This document shows positions 45,561 to 57,800 of a stretch of DNA of 64,000 bases, piece after piece. The stretch comes from Folioceros fuciformis (Eukaryota > Anthocerotophyta > Anthocerotopsida > Anthocerotales), in the NCBI GenBank assembly GCA_049999805.1, contig JBNGIO010005634.1, forward strand, positions 1-64,000, given 5' to 3'. How positions within the stretch are numbered: the stretch's first letter is position 1; each line of letters starts with the position of its first letter. The notes under the pieces are model-generated. The model worked only from the letters and a program-made list of their open reading frames with translations. It was not told the origin of the DNA and ran no database searches. A program made the translations under genes and the position numbers.

Positions 45561-46460
45561 TCTCCATCCCATGCATCCTTATTCAGTGTCCACTGCAATT
45601 TCATTGTCTGCTCTCGTTTGTAAATGCTCCACGCATTCCTCAATATCCATTCAGTAAGTACATTGTCATCCGTTGCGAGAAAATGTTCAGCAGCTCACGA
45701 TCACGTTCAATTAACTGAGGGCAGGGTTTCAGTCTGTATGCTATAACCTTAGGGCACATTTCTGTATTCCATATACGTCATAACAAATCGGTGACCTGTA
45801 TGAGAGAAACTAACAAGTTCCCGGTGACTTGTATCCATTTGCACCTCCTCTAGCTTGCTGCACAGCTTTTGTCACCTCATTAAAACTTCGAAGTATTTAG
45901 GAGACGGGTATTTAGGAGATGGGACCCTCAGGTGCATGCGTTTAGGATTCCGTCATTCCCATACTGCTAGGTACGAGTTAGAGCGGCATGTGCACTTCTT
46001 GTTTTGAAGGGTTCTTGTGTTGTTATTAGGGATATGGATGTTGGTTAAAGATTGAGATCAAGGTTAGGATTATGATTAGGATTTTGTCATTAGGGATAGG
46101 GGTTTAGGGTCGAATGAGAACAATATGGATTTGAATTCTTGTGGTAACTTGGAAGTGTTACTAACTAACACACCTTTTTCAGTGTAGCTTCTTAAGTTAG
46201 GGTTATTTAACCATACTGACCTAAGATGGGTTTCTTCTCAATATGACATTCTAGGGCACTAGGACAGCAAAAACATGTGAGGGTTGCTCACATACTCTTT
46301 ATGCATAAGCATCAATAGGCATACAGTCTAGAAGTTGAGCAACAACAAATAAGTCTAAACATGGTCTACGTTCTAACCGAAGTTAGAACAAAATAAATCT
46401 ACGTCCTAATTGAAGTTGTTCATACTTTGAGAACAAAATAGGTTTGCCCCTTCAAATTGT
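45561..46460. other. unannotated interval
   Basis: No gene seen. A short G-rich stretch at 46020-46115 has scattered TTAGG words but is not a telomere array. Confidence 0.4.
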
Positions 46461-46477
46461 TGAGTCCAGTTGGTCCC

Positions 46478-46830
46478 TATAATTGTATCCTTTACAAGCC
46501 TATGAAGACAATATTGAAGATAGATCCCTATAGTTGTGCCTTTACAAGCCTAGGAAGGCAATATTGAAGATAAGTCCCTATAGTTGTGTCCCTTACAAGC
46601 CTAGGAAGGCAATATTGAAGATAGGTCCCTATAGTTGTATCTTTTACAAGCCTATGAAGACAATATTGAAGATAGGTCCCTATAGTTGTGTCATTTACAA
46701 GCTTATGAAGGCAATATTGAAGATAGGTCCTTATAGTTGTGTCCTTTACAAGCCTATGAAGGTAATATTGAAGATAGGTCCCTATAGTTGTGTCCTTTAC
46801 AAGCCTATGAAGGCAATATTGAAGATAGCC
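46478..46830. repeat. 51-bp tandem repeat, about seven copies
   Basis: Units contain AATATTGAAGATAGGTCCCT, ATAGTTGTGTCCTTTACAAG and CCTATGAAGG. Because 51 is a multiple of three, open frames with 17-residue repeats appear on both strands. I regard them as non-coding. Confidence 0.9.
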
Positions 46831-46983
46831 CTCCTGCAAAGTGGGGACAGTTTCAACTAACGTAGGGAACCATGCAATTAGAGGAAGAATTTAAACCTTT
46901 AGCAATTTCATAACTTCAAACATTCTGAGAATCCAACTCCTCCTTGTATGTGTTTTCTGAAGTGCCACTTTGTGAGGTTTACG

Positions 46984-47427
46984 ATATCGCTGGTCACTCC
47001 ATACCTACCACCCCTACATGCCACAAACACTAAAAGTAGCATGCAACACACACATCTTACCACTTATTGATATGATTTTCGTTAAGCTAGATAGTTGTCT
47101 TATTCACGAAGAACTAAAGCGAATTTGGAATCTTCAAGCACCCTAGACAATTGAACTCGCTCCTTGGAACTTGTGAAGTGGCATGCTATGATATTTTCCA
47201 TCTGTGATGTCGTTGGTCACTCAATACTCATCACACCTGCATGCCACATACACCTAAAGTAGCATGCAACACACGCATCTTACCACCTATTGATATAATT
47301 TTCGTTAAGCTAGATTGTTGTCTCATTCATGAAGAACTGAAGCGAATTTGGAATCTTTAAGCACCCTAGACAATTGAACTCACTCTTTGGAACTTGTGAA
47401 GTGGCATGCTATGATATTTTTCTTCTA
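46984..47427. repeat. tandem duplication of about 223 bp
   Basis: Two copies, both containing CATGCCACA.ACAC, ATTTTCGTTAAGCTAGAT, AAGCGAATTTGGAATCTT and GAAGTGGCATGCTATGATAT. About 90% similar. Confidence 0.85.
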
Positions 47428-47548
47428 CGAAGACCTCATTTGACCGATGTTATGTAGGTCATTCCTTGATGCTTGCATGAAATACAAAAGCTCACTTGGC
47501 CTCTCATAAGGAGTGAGGGAAGTCATTGAGAAAACGGTTTGTAATGAG

Positions 47549-47682
47549 AACTACATATTAGATTGTTGCAAGTTGAAATTGGGTCCACATTTCTACTGTG
47601 AAGTGCATCTATCCTAAGAACTACATACTAGATTGTTGCAAGTTGAAATTGGGTTCATATTTCTACTGTGAAGTACATGTGG
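47549..47682. repeat. tandem duplication of about 66 bp
   Basis: GAACTACATA.TAGATTGTTG, CAAGTTGAAATTGGGT and TTTCTACTGTGAAGT occur twice in a row. Confidence 0.85.
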
Positions 47683-47689
47683 ATAGACA

Positions 47690-48494
47690 TCCCGTCTGGG
47701 CATTTGATTAGGCATCAATGTCTGCATCTACGTAGGCATGCCATCCATGCATTTGCTTCATCGTCCTATCTGCACATATGCTTATCCTTCCCGTCTACAT
47801 ATATACTCAAACATCATGTCTGTGCATATGCTTAGGCAATTGATGGTTGAAGGCCTATAAGCAAGTAGCTCCTATTACTGGAATATAAGTAGATTAGTGT
47901 TGAGTAGTGCTACAAGTGAACGATTGAGATAAATTGCATGTCTACATTTACTATAGTTCTAAGCATGACAAACTTTGCACGCAGAAACACACAACAACAC
48001 AAAAGGGCAAAAAAGCACAAGTGAGAAATAATGTGAAGCGCAATCGCCAAATACAGGAAAAGCTTGTTGTCCATTTATGCTCTTACTGTGTGGTGAGAGT
48101 GTATGTGCATGATTGCATGCATGCACTATAACAATCTCTATATAATAGAATAATTTACAATACTGAATTTAGGAAATTTGGAAGCATCCATAGTAGCAAG
48201 TTGTCAAGAGAACCAGCATGAATTTTGGTGCTTAGAAATTCTCTCAAATGAATATGCATAATGAACTAGAGAGTTAATAAAGTCTTTGTAGGGCTATAAA
48301 GTCTAAACATGGAATAGGGATATTTATGAGAAAATAGGTACATTACGCACAACATAGTGCTAGTGTGTAGTGCCTTGTACCATTTTTACACTATACATGC
48401 AATCACATACGTGATATATAAAACAGGATGAAGTGAGAGAGTCCATGATAGAACTTTGCGGCTAGTGCAAAAGATGTGATAGGTATCATTCCCC
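47690..48494. other. unannotated interval
   Basis: Repeated short words (GCATATGCTTA, CATCTA) at 47690-47850 suggest old repeats. No gene is supported. Confidence 0.35.
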
Positions 48495-48594
48495 NNNNNN
48501 NNNNNNNNNNNNNNNNNNNNNNNNNNNNNNNNNNNNNNNNNNNNNNNNNNNNNNNNNNNNNNNNNNNNNNNNNNNNNNNNNNNNNNNNNNNNNN
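48495..48594. other. assembly gap, 100 N
   Basis: Gap at the left edge of a 43-bp tandem repeat (48599-48684, two copies with AAGTACAAGTGCTTGCGAA), which probably caused it. Confidence 0.85.
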
Positions 48595-48684
48595 CTCACA
48601 AGTACAAGTGCTTGCGAAACAAATGTGTTACAAATCACCCCAAGTACAAGTGCTTGCGAAGCAAATGTATTACAAATCACCCCT

Positions 48685-51600
48685 TTTCGTTACACTAAAC
48701 TATAACATGGATGCCCTACATGTACTAGAGACATGACTCTCCATGCCACACCTTTTGCTCCATGTCTACTCACTTACATATCAACCATAATTAGCGATAG
48801 CTTGTGTTTGAAGCTTTGGATTCAACCTTCACACTTACTCATTTCCTCTGAGGTGCAAGAACAAGCCCAAGGTCATATAATCACAACCTCATGATCGTAT
48901 TCTTGCAAAATCAAGTTCTTGTTCTTGCAGATCATGATCATTCATCCATTTCTATGATAAGATCAGATCTTGATCATACTCACTCAAGATGGTGATTTTC
49001 CTAGATCAAAATCATGGAAGAGATTTGTTTTTTTCCATGGCCATGACTCTTAAGAAGAATGGACGAAGCCTAAATAGAACTAATGACTCGTATTCTGGCT
49101 TTGTGCGCATCCTTTGTCACAATCCCACAGTAGTTAGCTCTTGTTCATTGGTTCTCTCTAAAGAACCCACTCCAATAATAGAGGTTTGGGATGTGGAAGC
49201 TGCAACTTAATTGCTAGTGGTTGGAATGACTTTCCTTTATTATTTGCTCACATGACACCTTGACCTGTGAATTTACATAAAACCTTGAACTTTAGGGTCA
49301 CTTACAAAGAGTGACAATTGTCACTCTCTGTTGCAGCTATCCTGGCACTCTCTATTGCGTCCTCTATAGCCATTGTCTTCTCTTACTTCTTGAAGGAGTG
49401 AGTGATATGAGCTCCTTCGTTTAGTAGTCCCTCTTAAACTCCCTTAGAGTCTTCCAAATTTGGAACGTTTTCTTCCTTTAGGGACTCTAAAGGCTTTAAA
49501 ATTTTTGAAGAATAAAAAGTGAAGTTTGTATCGACCTATTAAAGATCTTCCCTTATCATTCTTCAAAGTCCTTTGTATTCAAGCATTTCCTCTAGATCTT
49601 CCTTTGGGAAGTTTACATGCCTAGCCACTGGTGCTTGCATTGTTCATTAGTGATCCTTTAGTTTAACCACATCCAAAGTAATAACTTTCATTGTGTTGAT
49701 CTTTAATTTTGCAATCTTCTTTAGCTGCCTCCCTAGCGTGGTTATTTGTGCTTGAAGCTATTGAATGCCCTTCAGCATGTGATGCCTCCCTCAAGGCTGG
49801 GTTCCCTACCTTGATCTTCTTCAATATATTTCTTAGCTCTGACATCTACATGGCTATCTTCAAGGTTAATTCTTGCTTCTTGTGGCTTAATGGCTAAAAC
49901 CTCAATGTGTTGATCTGGAACCGAGTCTATTGAGCAAAGATATCCTTGTCTCTCTTGTTTTTAGCTCATTGCATAGCTTGATGACTCCCTTTGGCTTGGG
50001 CAAAAATGTAGTTCTAAGTGATTCCTATTGCTCCAAGGCCTACTTGATGTGTCCAATTGCATCCTTTGTCGTCTTGCTGAGATGCTCTAATTCCACTAGT
50101 CTAGCTTGCACCACCTCTAGGGCCTAAATGCTCTTTTCCATGACAATAGCCCGGTCCAAAGCTGCCTTAGCTATGACTTCCACCACCCTAGCCCGTCCCA
50201 TGGTAGTGCAAATCTTCTTCTTGGCCTTTTGTGTCTTCGTTTGTTCTATTGCGAGATGGGTTCTTATTGATGTTGTAAAGGGGTAGACAACAAGAGGCGC
50301 TTGGGTGTAAGGGAAAGAGGAGGAGCTATTAGGGTGACTCAAAGGAAGAGGGTATGGTAGGAGGCCGAGGCATGACAAAGGTGGAAGATAGGGAGAAGGA
50401 GGAGGAAACGTCTCTTCTTGAGAAATCATTTGAGTGATAGCCAATTATTTAGGCTATCTCCCATGCCATACCTCAATTAACAAAGGTTATGTCGAAGTCG
50501 TCACATGAAACAAATAGCAAAACAATTGCAACACCATGATTCATGCAAACTATCCACTAGTGCACGGAAGACCCCCCCTCCCAGAATGTGGTATAACACC
50601 TCGTGTAGTTCCCCTCCTATATCAAGTTAATAGCAAATAAGGTGTGAGCGTCCATCTCTTTGTTTTCCTCAAACAAGAAAACTTATCTCATTGTTCTTAG
50701 TGCAGTTTGATGACCCTACTATTTTGGGTTTAGATTGACCTGAATTTAAATTTTAAACTAACTTTCTAAGTAACTTTCTAAGAAATTGGTATCTACCCAT
50801 CTCCATGTGAGGACTCATAGGACTTTTGTCCTCCATGTGCAAATCTTGTATAGTCATGGTTGTCAATACCCATATCTGCTTGTAAGTAATGTGAACATGA
50901 ACTTACAGAAATAAGTGAAATTATTTACATATGCTTCAAGGTACATAAACATATATAAAAAATATAATAGAAATTTTTTGAGGGCAGTATGAGAATCCTT
51001 TTTCCCTGCCACGACCCAAGAATATCTTGGTTATGGCTTTAGTTGTGTCCCACGACTCCGGAGTTTTGTTCTCCGGCTGTCCCACATCACCGGGGATACA
51101 CATTGACAAAAAAAGACGAGGAAACGGGAAAAGAAAGCACTCGGAAGCTGCACGGGAAGCTTCGCCAGGCTGTAAGGTCGCAATGTTGCAACGATAATGG
51201 GCGCTCTGGTTGGCTGTCGGGAAAGCAGCCTCCTCCCCTGATGAAGGTTTTATCGCCTTTGACTGGGGTCCGCACGGGCCTTTGCTCATATATTAGTAAA
51301 TGGGCACACCGCCGCCGTTTGAAGAAAGAGAGAAGACAGAGGCTGGAGGCGAAATCATTCGGTATGCATACTGCACTCTCCTGTCCTTCAGGTGCAACCG
51401 AAGGCGGAAGTGTCTGTCCATACCGACATCTCAGTCTCTGATGTCTCAATCGCGCGTTGCAGTTGGAGACGCGAATCCATGACTGGTGTAGCCGAACCTT
51501 CCGTTTGGTCTTCGGTGTGCCAACGTCTCAGCGGCCTGGTAGTTTGACTTATTTGATCCAGTGCTTGCTCGGAACTTCATTGTTGTTCGTATGGAGGTGT

Positions 51601-51803
51601 GGATTCATTCCTTGCCGTAGCTGCGACAGCTTGTTTCATTTGTGTGCGGCGCAGGAGTGTGTAATGTGGTGTGCGCAGTCGTCAGAAGGCAATTCTGCAT
51701 CAGATTCGGAGGCCTGTTGGTTTGATTGGCGCTGAGATTTGATCTGTGGCTTGCACGCAGTGTTTAATGACTTGATACGAGCTGTGGATTCGGAAGGTGG
51801 AAA
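48685..51803. other. gene-poor interval before the ABCG gene
   Basis: About 3.1 kb. At 49660-50444 the minus strand holds short open pieces rich in Leu/Glu/Lys (EVVQARLVELEHLSKTTKDA) broken by several stops, perhaps a decayed coiled-coil or gag-like ORF; its family is not recognised. 51000-51803 is more GC-rich and is presumably the promoter and 5' UTR of the ABCG gene. Confidence 0.35.
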
Positions 51804-54800
51804 ATGGCGGACAGGCGAGGGGAGGTTGCGCCGGGAGGTCCTCGCCGGAGCGTGGGTACGAGAGATGGGGAGGTTCCCAGGCTGGAGAGAGGAGGGAGCA
51901 GGGGGGAAGGCGGGCTGCCTCAACGCCCTGGTGTAGATCCTGTGCTAGGACGCGCCAGGTCTGCCAGCTCGAATCCGTTTGTGGACGACCCGGCCATGGC
52001 CGGTAGGACTGAGCCGCTTCCACCAAATGCTCCTCCTCCTGCGGACGAGCTTTTATGGAATCCACTTCTCAGTCGGAGCGGGGCTCGCTCCAGGGGATCC
52101 AATTCGGGCAGGCGGTCACAGGCAGAGGACTCTGCTCGGTGGAATCCGCTGCTGTCCCGGGCCGGATCGCGCCACAGTCAGCCACTGGGGGATGATGCTT
52201 GGAATCCCGTTCTCAGTCGAGCGAGGTCGGGGAGCTCCAACATAGGGATGGACTACGTGCGTGGAGCCTCTACCAACGATGGCTCTGTTATGGCAGCCGC
52301 CACTGCGTTTGACCCATCTGTCTTGTTGCAGGAGGGTCTCGGGGAATGGAAGGATCGTAATTTCAATCTTGCCTACATCAAGAAGGTGCAGAGTTTCAAA
52401 GGAAGGAATGTTGAGGAGCTGATGAGAAGTGCGAGCCGAGGTGCTGAGGAGAAGGGGCAGGGGGAGACTGTGGAGGAGCCTGTCAGGATGGACTACTCTT
52501 TGGACCTTCCCAAGGACTTCTACGATGTTCTGGCAGCTGCACCGCACGCTGCTTTGATACATCTTGTCATCCTCTACCATCAGGCGCTTTGGAAGAAAGG
52601 TTTTCTCTCCGAAGCAGATAAGATTGCAAGGACCTTGTCGGAGCTCCGCATTCCAGACCAGATATCTCAGACGGAGCTGAGGGGCATGGATCTTCTGCTC
52701 AAAGATGGGCTGTTGCAGTACATGCAGCGTGTCAGCCCACATTTGCCAGTTATTCCCACCCAGGTTGGTGCTGTGTCCTTCTCTTCTGCTATGGTGACCG
52801 CATGGGCCATGTCTTTATTTTGCAAGCGAGGTTGTTATCTGAAGGGGAACTGTTTGGCTTTCAGATTGTCAAGTTCAAAAGTCTCTCTTACAGTCGGGAA
52901 GTGGTCAGACCGGATATTCCGTATGAGACCATGTACACCAAGGTGAGCAGGAGTGGTACATGTCACCGTAGTGAATCCCCCCAACATCGTGACATCTCAC
53001 GGAGTGGGTTCTTACGCTTGCTGACAGGTGATGGGTTGTATTGCTGGGCCCTTGAAGAAAAAACCTGTCCCTGAGACGGTTCACTTTCTCAAAGATGTCA
53101 CAGGCTACTTGATGCCGGGCACGCTCACTCTGATTGTAGGTAATGGTGGAGCGAACCCATGTGTCGTCATCGTCCAACTCCGACTTCGTAGTACGTAGCA
53201 TTTTTTGTTCTTAGATTTGTCCATGAAGGCTTAACCTTCTCCGCACGCTCTCTGGTACAGGTCCTCCTGGTTGTGGTATGAGTATTCTGCTGAAGTTGTC
53301 TGCTGGTCGTCATCCTCTGCCGGGTGCCCACGTTGAGGGCAGTGTCACCTACAACAATAAGGAAGTCAGTGGTCTCCTGTACCAACGCCTTGCTGGTGTT
53401 ATTGAAAATCGGGACGTCCATCTCGCTAACTTGACTGTGCGGGAAACTTTGGAGTTCGCCAGAGATGTGTCACTGGCTTGGAGTCCTAAGATGTATGGGC
53501 CAGAATTGCTGCGAATGTTATCCGAGGCTCTCGAAGCTGGACAAGATCCGAAACTGGAGCTTACCCTCAGCATGTTGGGTTTGAAAAGGGTTGCTGACCG
53601 CCCTGTGGGGGCACAACTGACGGAAGATGAAAGACACCGCTTGACAGCAGCGGAGGTGGTGGCAGGGGCCTATGCTGTTTATCTTTTCGATCAACTGAAT
53701 GCTGGCCTGGATGATTCGGTAACGTATGACCTCGTGAACAGCCTTCGGATCTTCACCCGTGTCCGCCATTTCACTGTGATGGCTTCACTGTTTCAGCCAT
53801 CGGCTGAAGTGTACGACCTTTTCGACAGAGTCATCGTTCTGGACAAAGGGCAGGTGGTGTTCCAGGGTCCTCGCGAAGATGTGTTACCATATTTTGAAAA
53901 ACTTGGGTAAACTCCATGCGAAGGGTTGCTTTCTGAAGGTTTCTACTCTGCTGCGGGTCTGCTTGATCAATGCATTTACAGTGGCGACTGCACTGTTGTG
54001 TTGGCAGATATTTTAAGCCAATTCATCTGGGAATTGGTGAATTTTTGGGTGAAGTCACCACTGAGGAGGGTAGACAGTACCTTCGGAATGGCTTTCCGCC
54101 ACTCAGCTTGGATGATTTCGTAACTGCCTTTCGTGCATCCGATGCCTATGCACACATTTGTCAAGTTGTAGACAGTCCAGTCCTGACGCAGCAGGTCTGG
54201 GTGCAGGTAAATTGCTGCGTTTTGCATGGTTTCAAGTTTGTTGTAATGTCAAGATTCAGCACTTCAAAACACAGCTGTGTCTGCAAGCGAAGAAAGAAGC
54301 AAAAATTTTTGGAAGTTTCTTCTGAGTCTCATCGGGCTCCTCATGGCAGGGTTCTCAGCCTATCGGGTTAGACCTTGTAGATCGTCAGGACACGCTCGGC
54401 GCCACGGAGCTTCCTTCAACAGTGGTTGCAGGGCTATCTGCTACTAGCAGTCTTCAGACTACATCAATGGATCAAACCTTAGAGGTCCAGCCTGGTGACG
54501 AAGTTGTTGCGTTTGGAGGGCCTTCAGAAACTTTGCACTACTTGAAGGCAGAAAACCTGTCAGCAACTGAAGTAAGAAGGGCCATCGATCAGATTCAGGG
54601 CCCCGTGCGTTTGCAACTTCAGAGAACTGTGAAGGAGGTGTGTGCTTCGTGTCATGGTTCTGTTGGTTTGACTGTAACCCTTCACCTGCCTAGTCTCTGG
54701 TGTAATGCTGCTGATCCTACAAATGGTGGAGGTGTAATTGATTGTTATGACCTGGCGAGCAGGTAGATAACGACACAATCAACCGACAATTCACGGAGGA

Positions 54801-57800
54801 TTACATTCTGAGTCCTGGTAGTGAATTCAGGAGACTTTTACAACGGGAGGTGACAGTCGCCTGGAGGAATAAGTTTTCTCTGGGTCTACGCCTATTTCAG
54901 GTCTGTTCTCCCAAGTTTTGACTGCCCGCATGATTTTCATAGCTGCAGCATTACTTTGCATAACCGTTGTACATTTCTAAGCTCGTGTTACTGTTGTGCA
55001 GATACTTTTGATGAGCTTGTTCACAGGTTTCATCTTCTTCCGTGTGCGAAATAAACCGAAGCAAAATAATATGAATTTGTTACGGGGCTCATATTTTGTC
55101 TCACTTCTGAACATGACGTTGTTCAATCTGGGACAAATCCCTGTTTTGATGGAGGAGAGGGCAATTTACTACAAGCAGCAAGGCCAACACTTCTATCGTC
55201 CCTCAACTTTCCTGTTTGCAAAGATTTTTGGAAGCATGCCAGTTTCGTTGGCTGAGGTACAGCTCTTATTCTGATTCTTGCTGTCACTTTGGTACGTTAG
55301 TCCCTCTAGGTCTTCTAATTGCTTCCCTTGGTCTTCCAGGCAACAGTGTGGACCTTGATAGTGTATTACACGACGGGCCAAACTTTGTCGGNNNNNNNNN
55401 NNNNNNNNNNNNNNNNNNNNNNNNNNNNNNNNNNNNNNNNNNNNNNNNNNNNNNNNNNNNNNNNNNNNNNNNNNNNNNNNNNNNNNNNNNNNNNNNNNNN
55501 NNNNNNNNNNNNNNNNNNNNNNNNNNNNNNNNNNNNNNNNNNNNNNNNNNNNNNNNNNNNNNNNNNNNNNNNNNNNNNNNNNNNNNNNNNNNNNNNNNNN
55601 NNNNNNNNNNNNNNNNNNNNNNNNNNNNNNNNNNNNNNNNNNNNNNNNNNNNNNNNNNNNNNNNNNNNNNNNNNNNNNNNNNNNNNNNNNNNNNNNNNNN
55701 NNNNNNNNNNNNNNNNNNNNNNNNNNNNNNNNNNNNNNNNNNNNNNNNNNNNNNNNNNNNNNNNNNNNNNNNNNNNNNNNNNNNNNNNNNNCCACAGCCT
55801 TGGTCATAAACGAATTCAACTCTGGTAGCTTCAGCATGCTCTGTGGGGACATACCCAATATCTTAAATCTGCCTCAGTGTAATGGCCGACCCGAGAACAC
55901 CATTGGTCATGCATACTTGGCGAGAGGTCAATTCTACACCGGATACCATTGGATCGGTATCGCAGTGGCTTGCATCCTTGGCTGGATAGTCCTTTTCAAC
56001 ACATTGGCGTATCTCGCACTCGCCAAAATCAGGCATGTTGAACCACCTCGGGTACCCGACAATCGCCAGGCAAGTGTTTTGTGGATGCCAATGCTGGAAA
56101 TTTCCAAGTCGTCAATGTGGGGAGTGTGCTGTTGGTCTCACTGTGGTTGGTTTTCTGTTCGTTCTTCTCAGCATAAGCATAACAGCTCCATGCAAGTTGC
56201 AGCGGAAGATGTGGAATGGGCAGAAGCTGCAAGGCAGAAGCTTACCCATACAGCTGTACCTGTGACTCTGTCCTGGCATGAACTCAGCTTCGATATTTTC
56301 ATACCCCAAATCCAAGAAACTCGATCCATTTTGAAGTATGTATCTGGTTGGGCAGAACCCGGTGACATGCTCGGCATATTGGGTTGTACAGGTTCAGGGA
56401 AGACAACTCTGCTCAACTGCCTTGCAGGTTCTCCACCTTTCTGGTAGCTTGGGTGTGTCGTTTGTCTTTCTCCAGGGCTCTGGACTTCACACTTCTGTAT
56501 CTGTTGCTGTGCAGGACGCAAAGTGGACTTGTCCAGGGTAGGAGGGCAAATATTAGTCAACGGGTTCCCTCGAAATCAGAAAACTTTCTCAAACGCTGTC
56601 GGATATGTTGATGTTTTCGAGGCCTACCCACCTTACATGACTGTAAAAGAAGCAGTTGCTTTCAGTGCAACTATGAGCCTTGGCAGGCACTCGACAGCTC
56701 AGAGCCGTAGAGAGTTTGTTGAAGAGGTAGTCCAATCATATCAGCCCACCCTTATCGCTTGTAAGTGCCAATGCTCTTGTCTTGGATAGAATGTTGACGA
56801 CCTATGGGTTCCCTGGTTAGATATTGAGCCTCGTGGAAATCAAGCACTTCGAAGACGCATTGGTGCTCTCCTTGGGCGAGAATGTGTTGGCGAAAGACCG
56901 GGCTGTGCGAATGGCTATAGCGTCAGAACTGGCGTCTAATCCAAGTGTCATTTTCCTTGACGAACCCACAAAGGGACTGGATACCCAGGCTGCGGTACAC
57001 GTGATCGATTCTCTTCGGGTACGTGTGGAGTATAACGTGCTGAATGAAGCAAGCTTGTTGGAAGTTCAGTGTGTGACCTTTGACTGGATGCTCCGCAGCA
57101 TATCGCAGCAACAGGAAGGACCATAATTAGTACTTTGCAACATCCAAGTCAGAGACTGCTCTCAGCATTCACGAACGTCACGGTTTTGAAGAAGGGTGGA
57201 TCAATTGTTTATTTTGGTTCAGTTGGCAAGAATGGCAACTATCTGCGGGTATGTCGTTGAGCTTATGCGAGCATTCCTCATGTTCATGCGAAGTATTTCT
57301 GACAAATTGCCGGGCACCATGACCTTTGATCGTTGCGCTGCAGGAGTATTTTGAAGCCATCCCAGGCACACCTCTGTGCCCTCCAAACAAGAATGCTTCC
57401 ACCTTTGCTATCGATGTGATAGGAGATGGTGTGGCCAATCTGGTCGCCGTCAAGGACTATGCGTTCGAGTACCGAGTGAGTGATCTGGCTCTAAACAACC
57501 ATGTGAACCTGCAGAGATTGCGACGGGATAAGACTGGTCCTGAACTCATGGGAACGGGTTACCGTGCATCGCAAGGACAAATGTTGGCGGAGGTTGTGAT
57601 TAGGATGCAGAAAATGTATTGGAGAAACGTGAACTACAGCTGGGCGCGGATGATGTTTGTGACGGTCATGGGTTTATTACTCGGCTCCGTCTACTTTGAT
57701 GCAAAGTACCTTACAACGCCGAAAATGAATAAAAGGGCCTTCAGTATCTTCATATCGTGTGTGCTTATGGGCATCACCAATGCTCAGAACGTGATACCAC

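Noticed and set aside
46020-46115. Possible telomere-type repeats
   Set aside because: TTAGG and TTTAGGG words are scattered and irregular; no tandem array.
50124-50444. 106-codon minus-strand frame, Pro/Ser-rich
   Set aside because: Low complexity, followed by stops; no family and no conserved context.
52116-52742. 208-codon minus-strand frame
   Set aside because: Antisense of ABCG exon 1, which has strong coding evidence on the plus strand.
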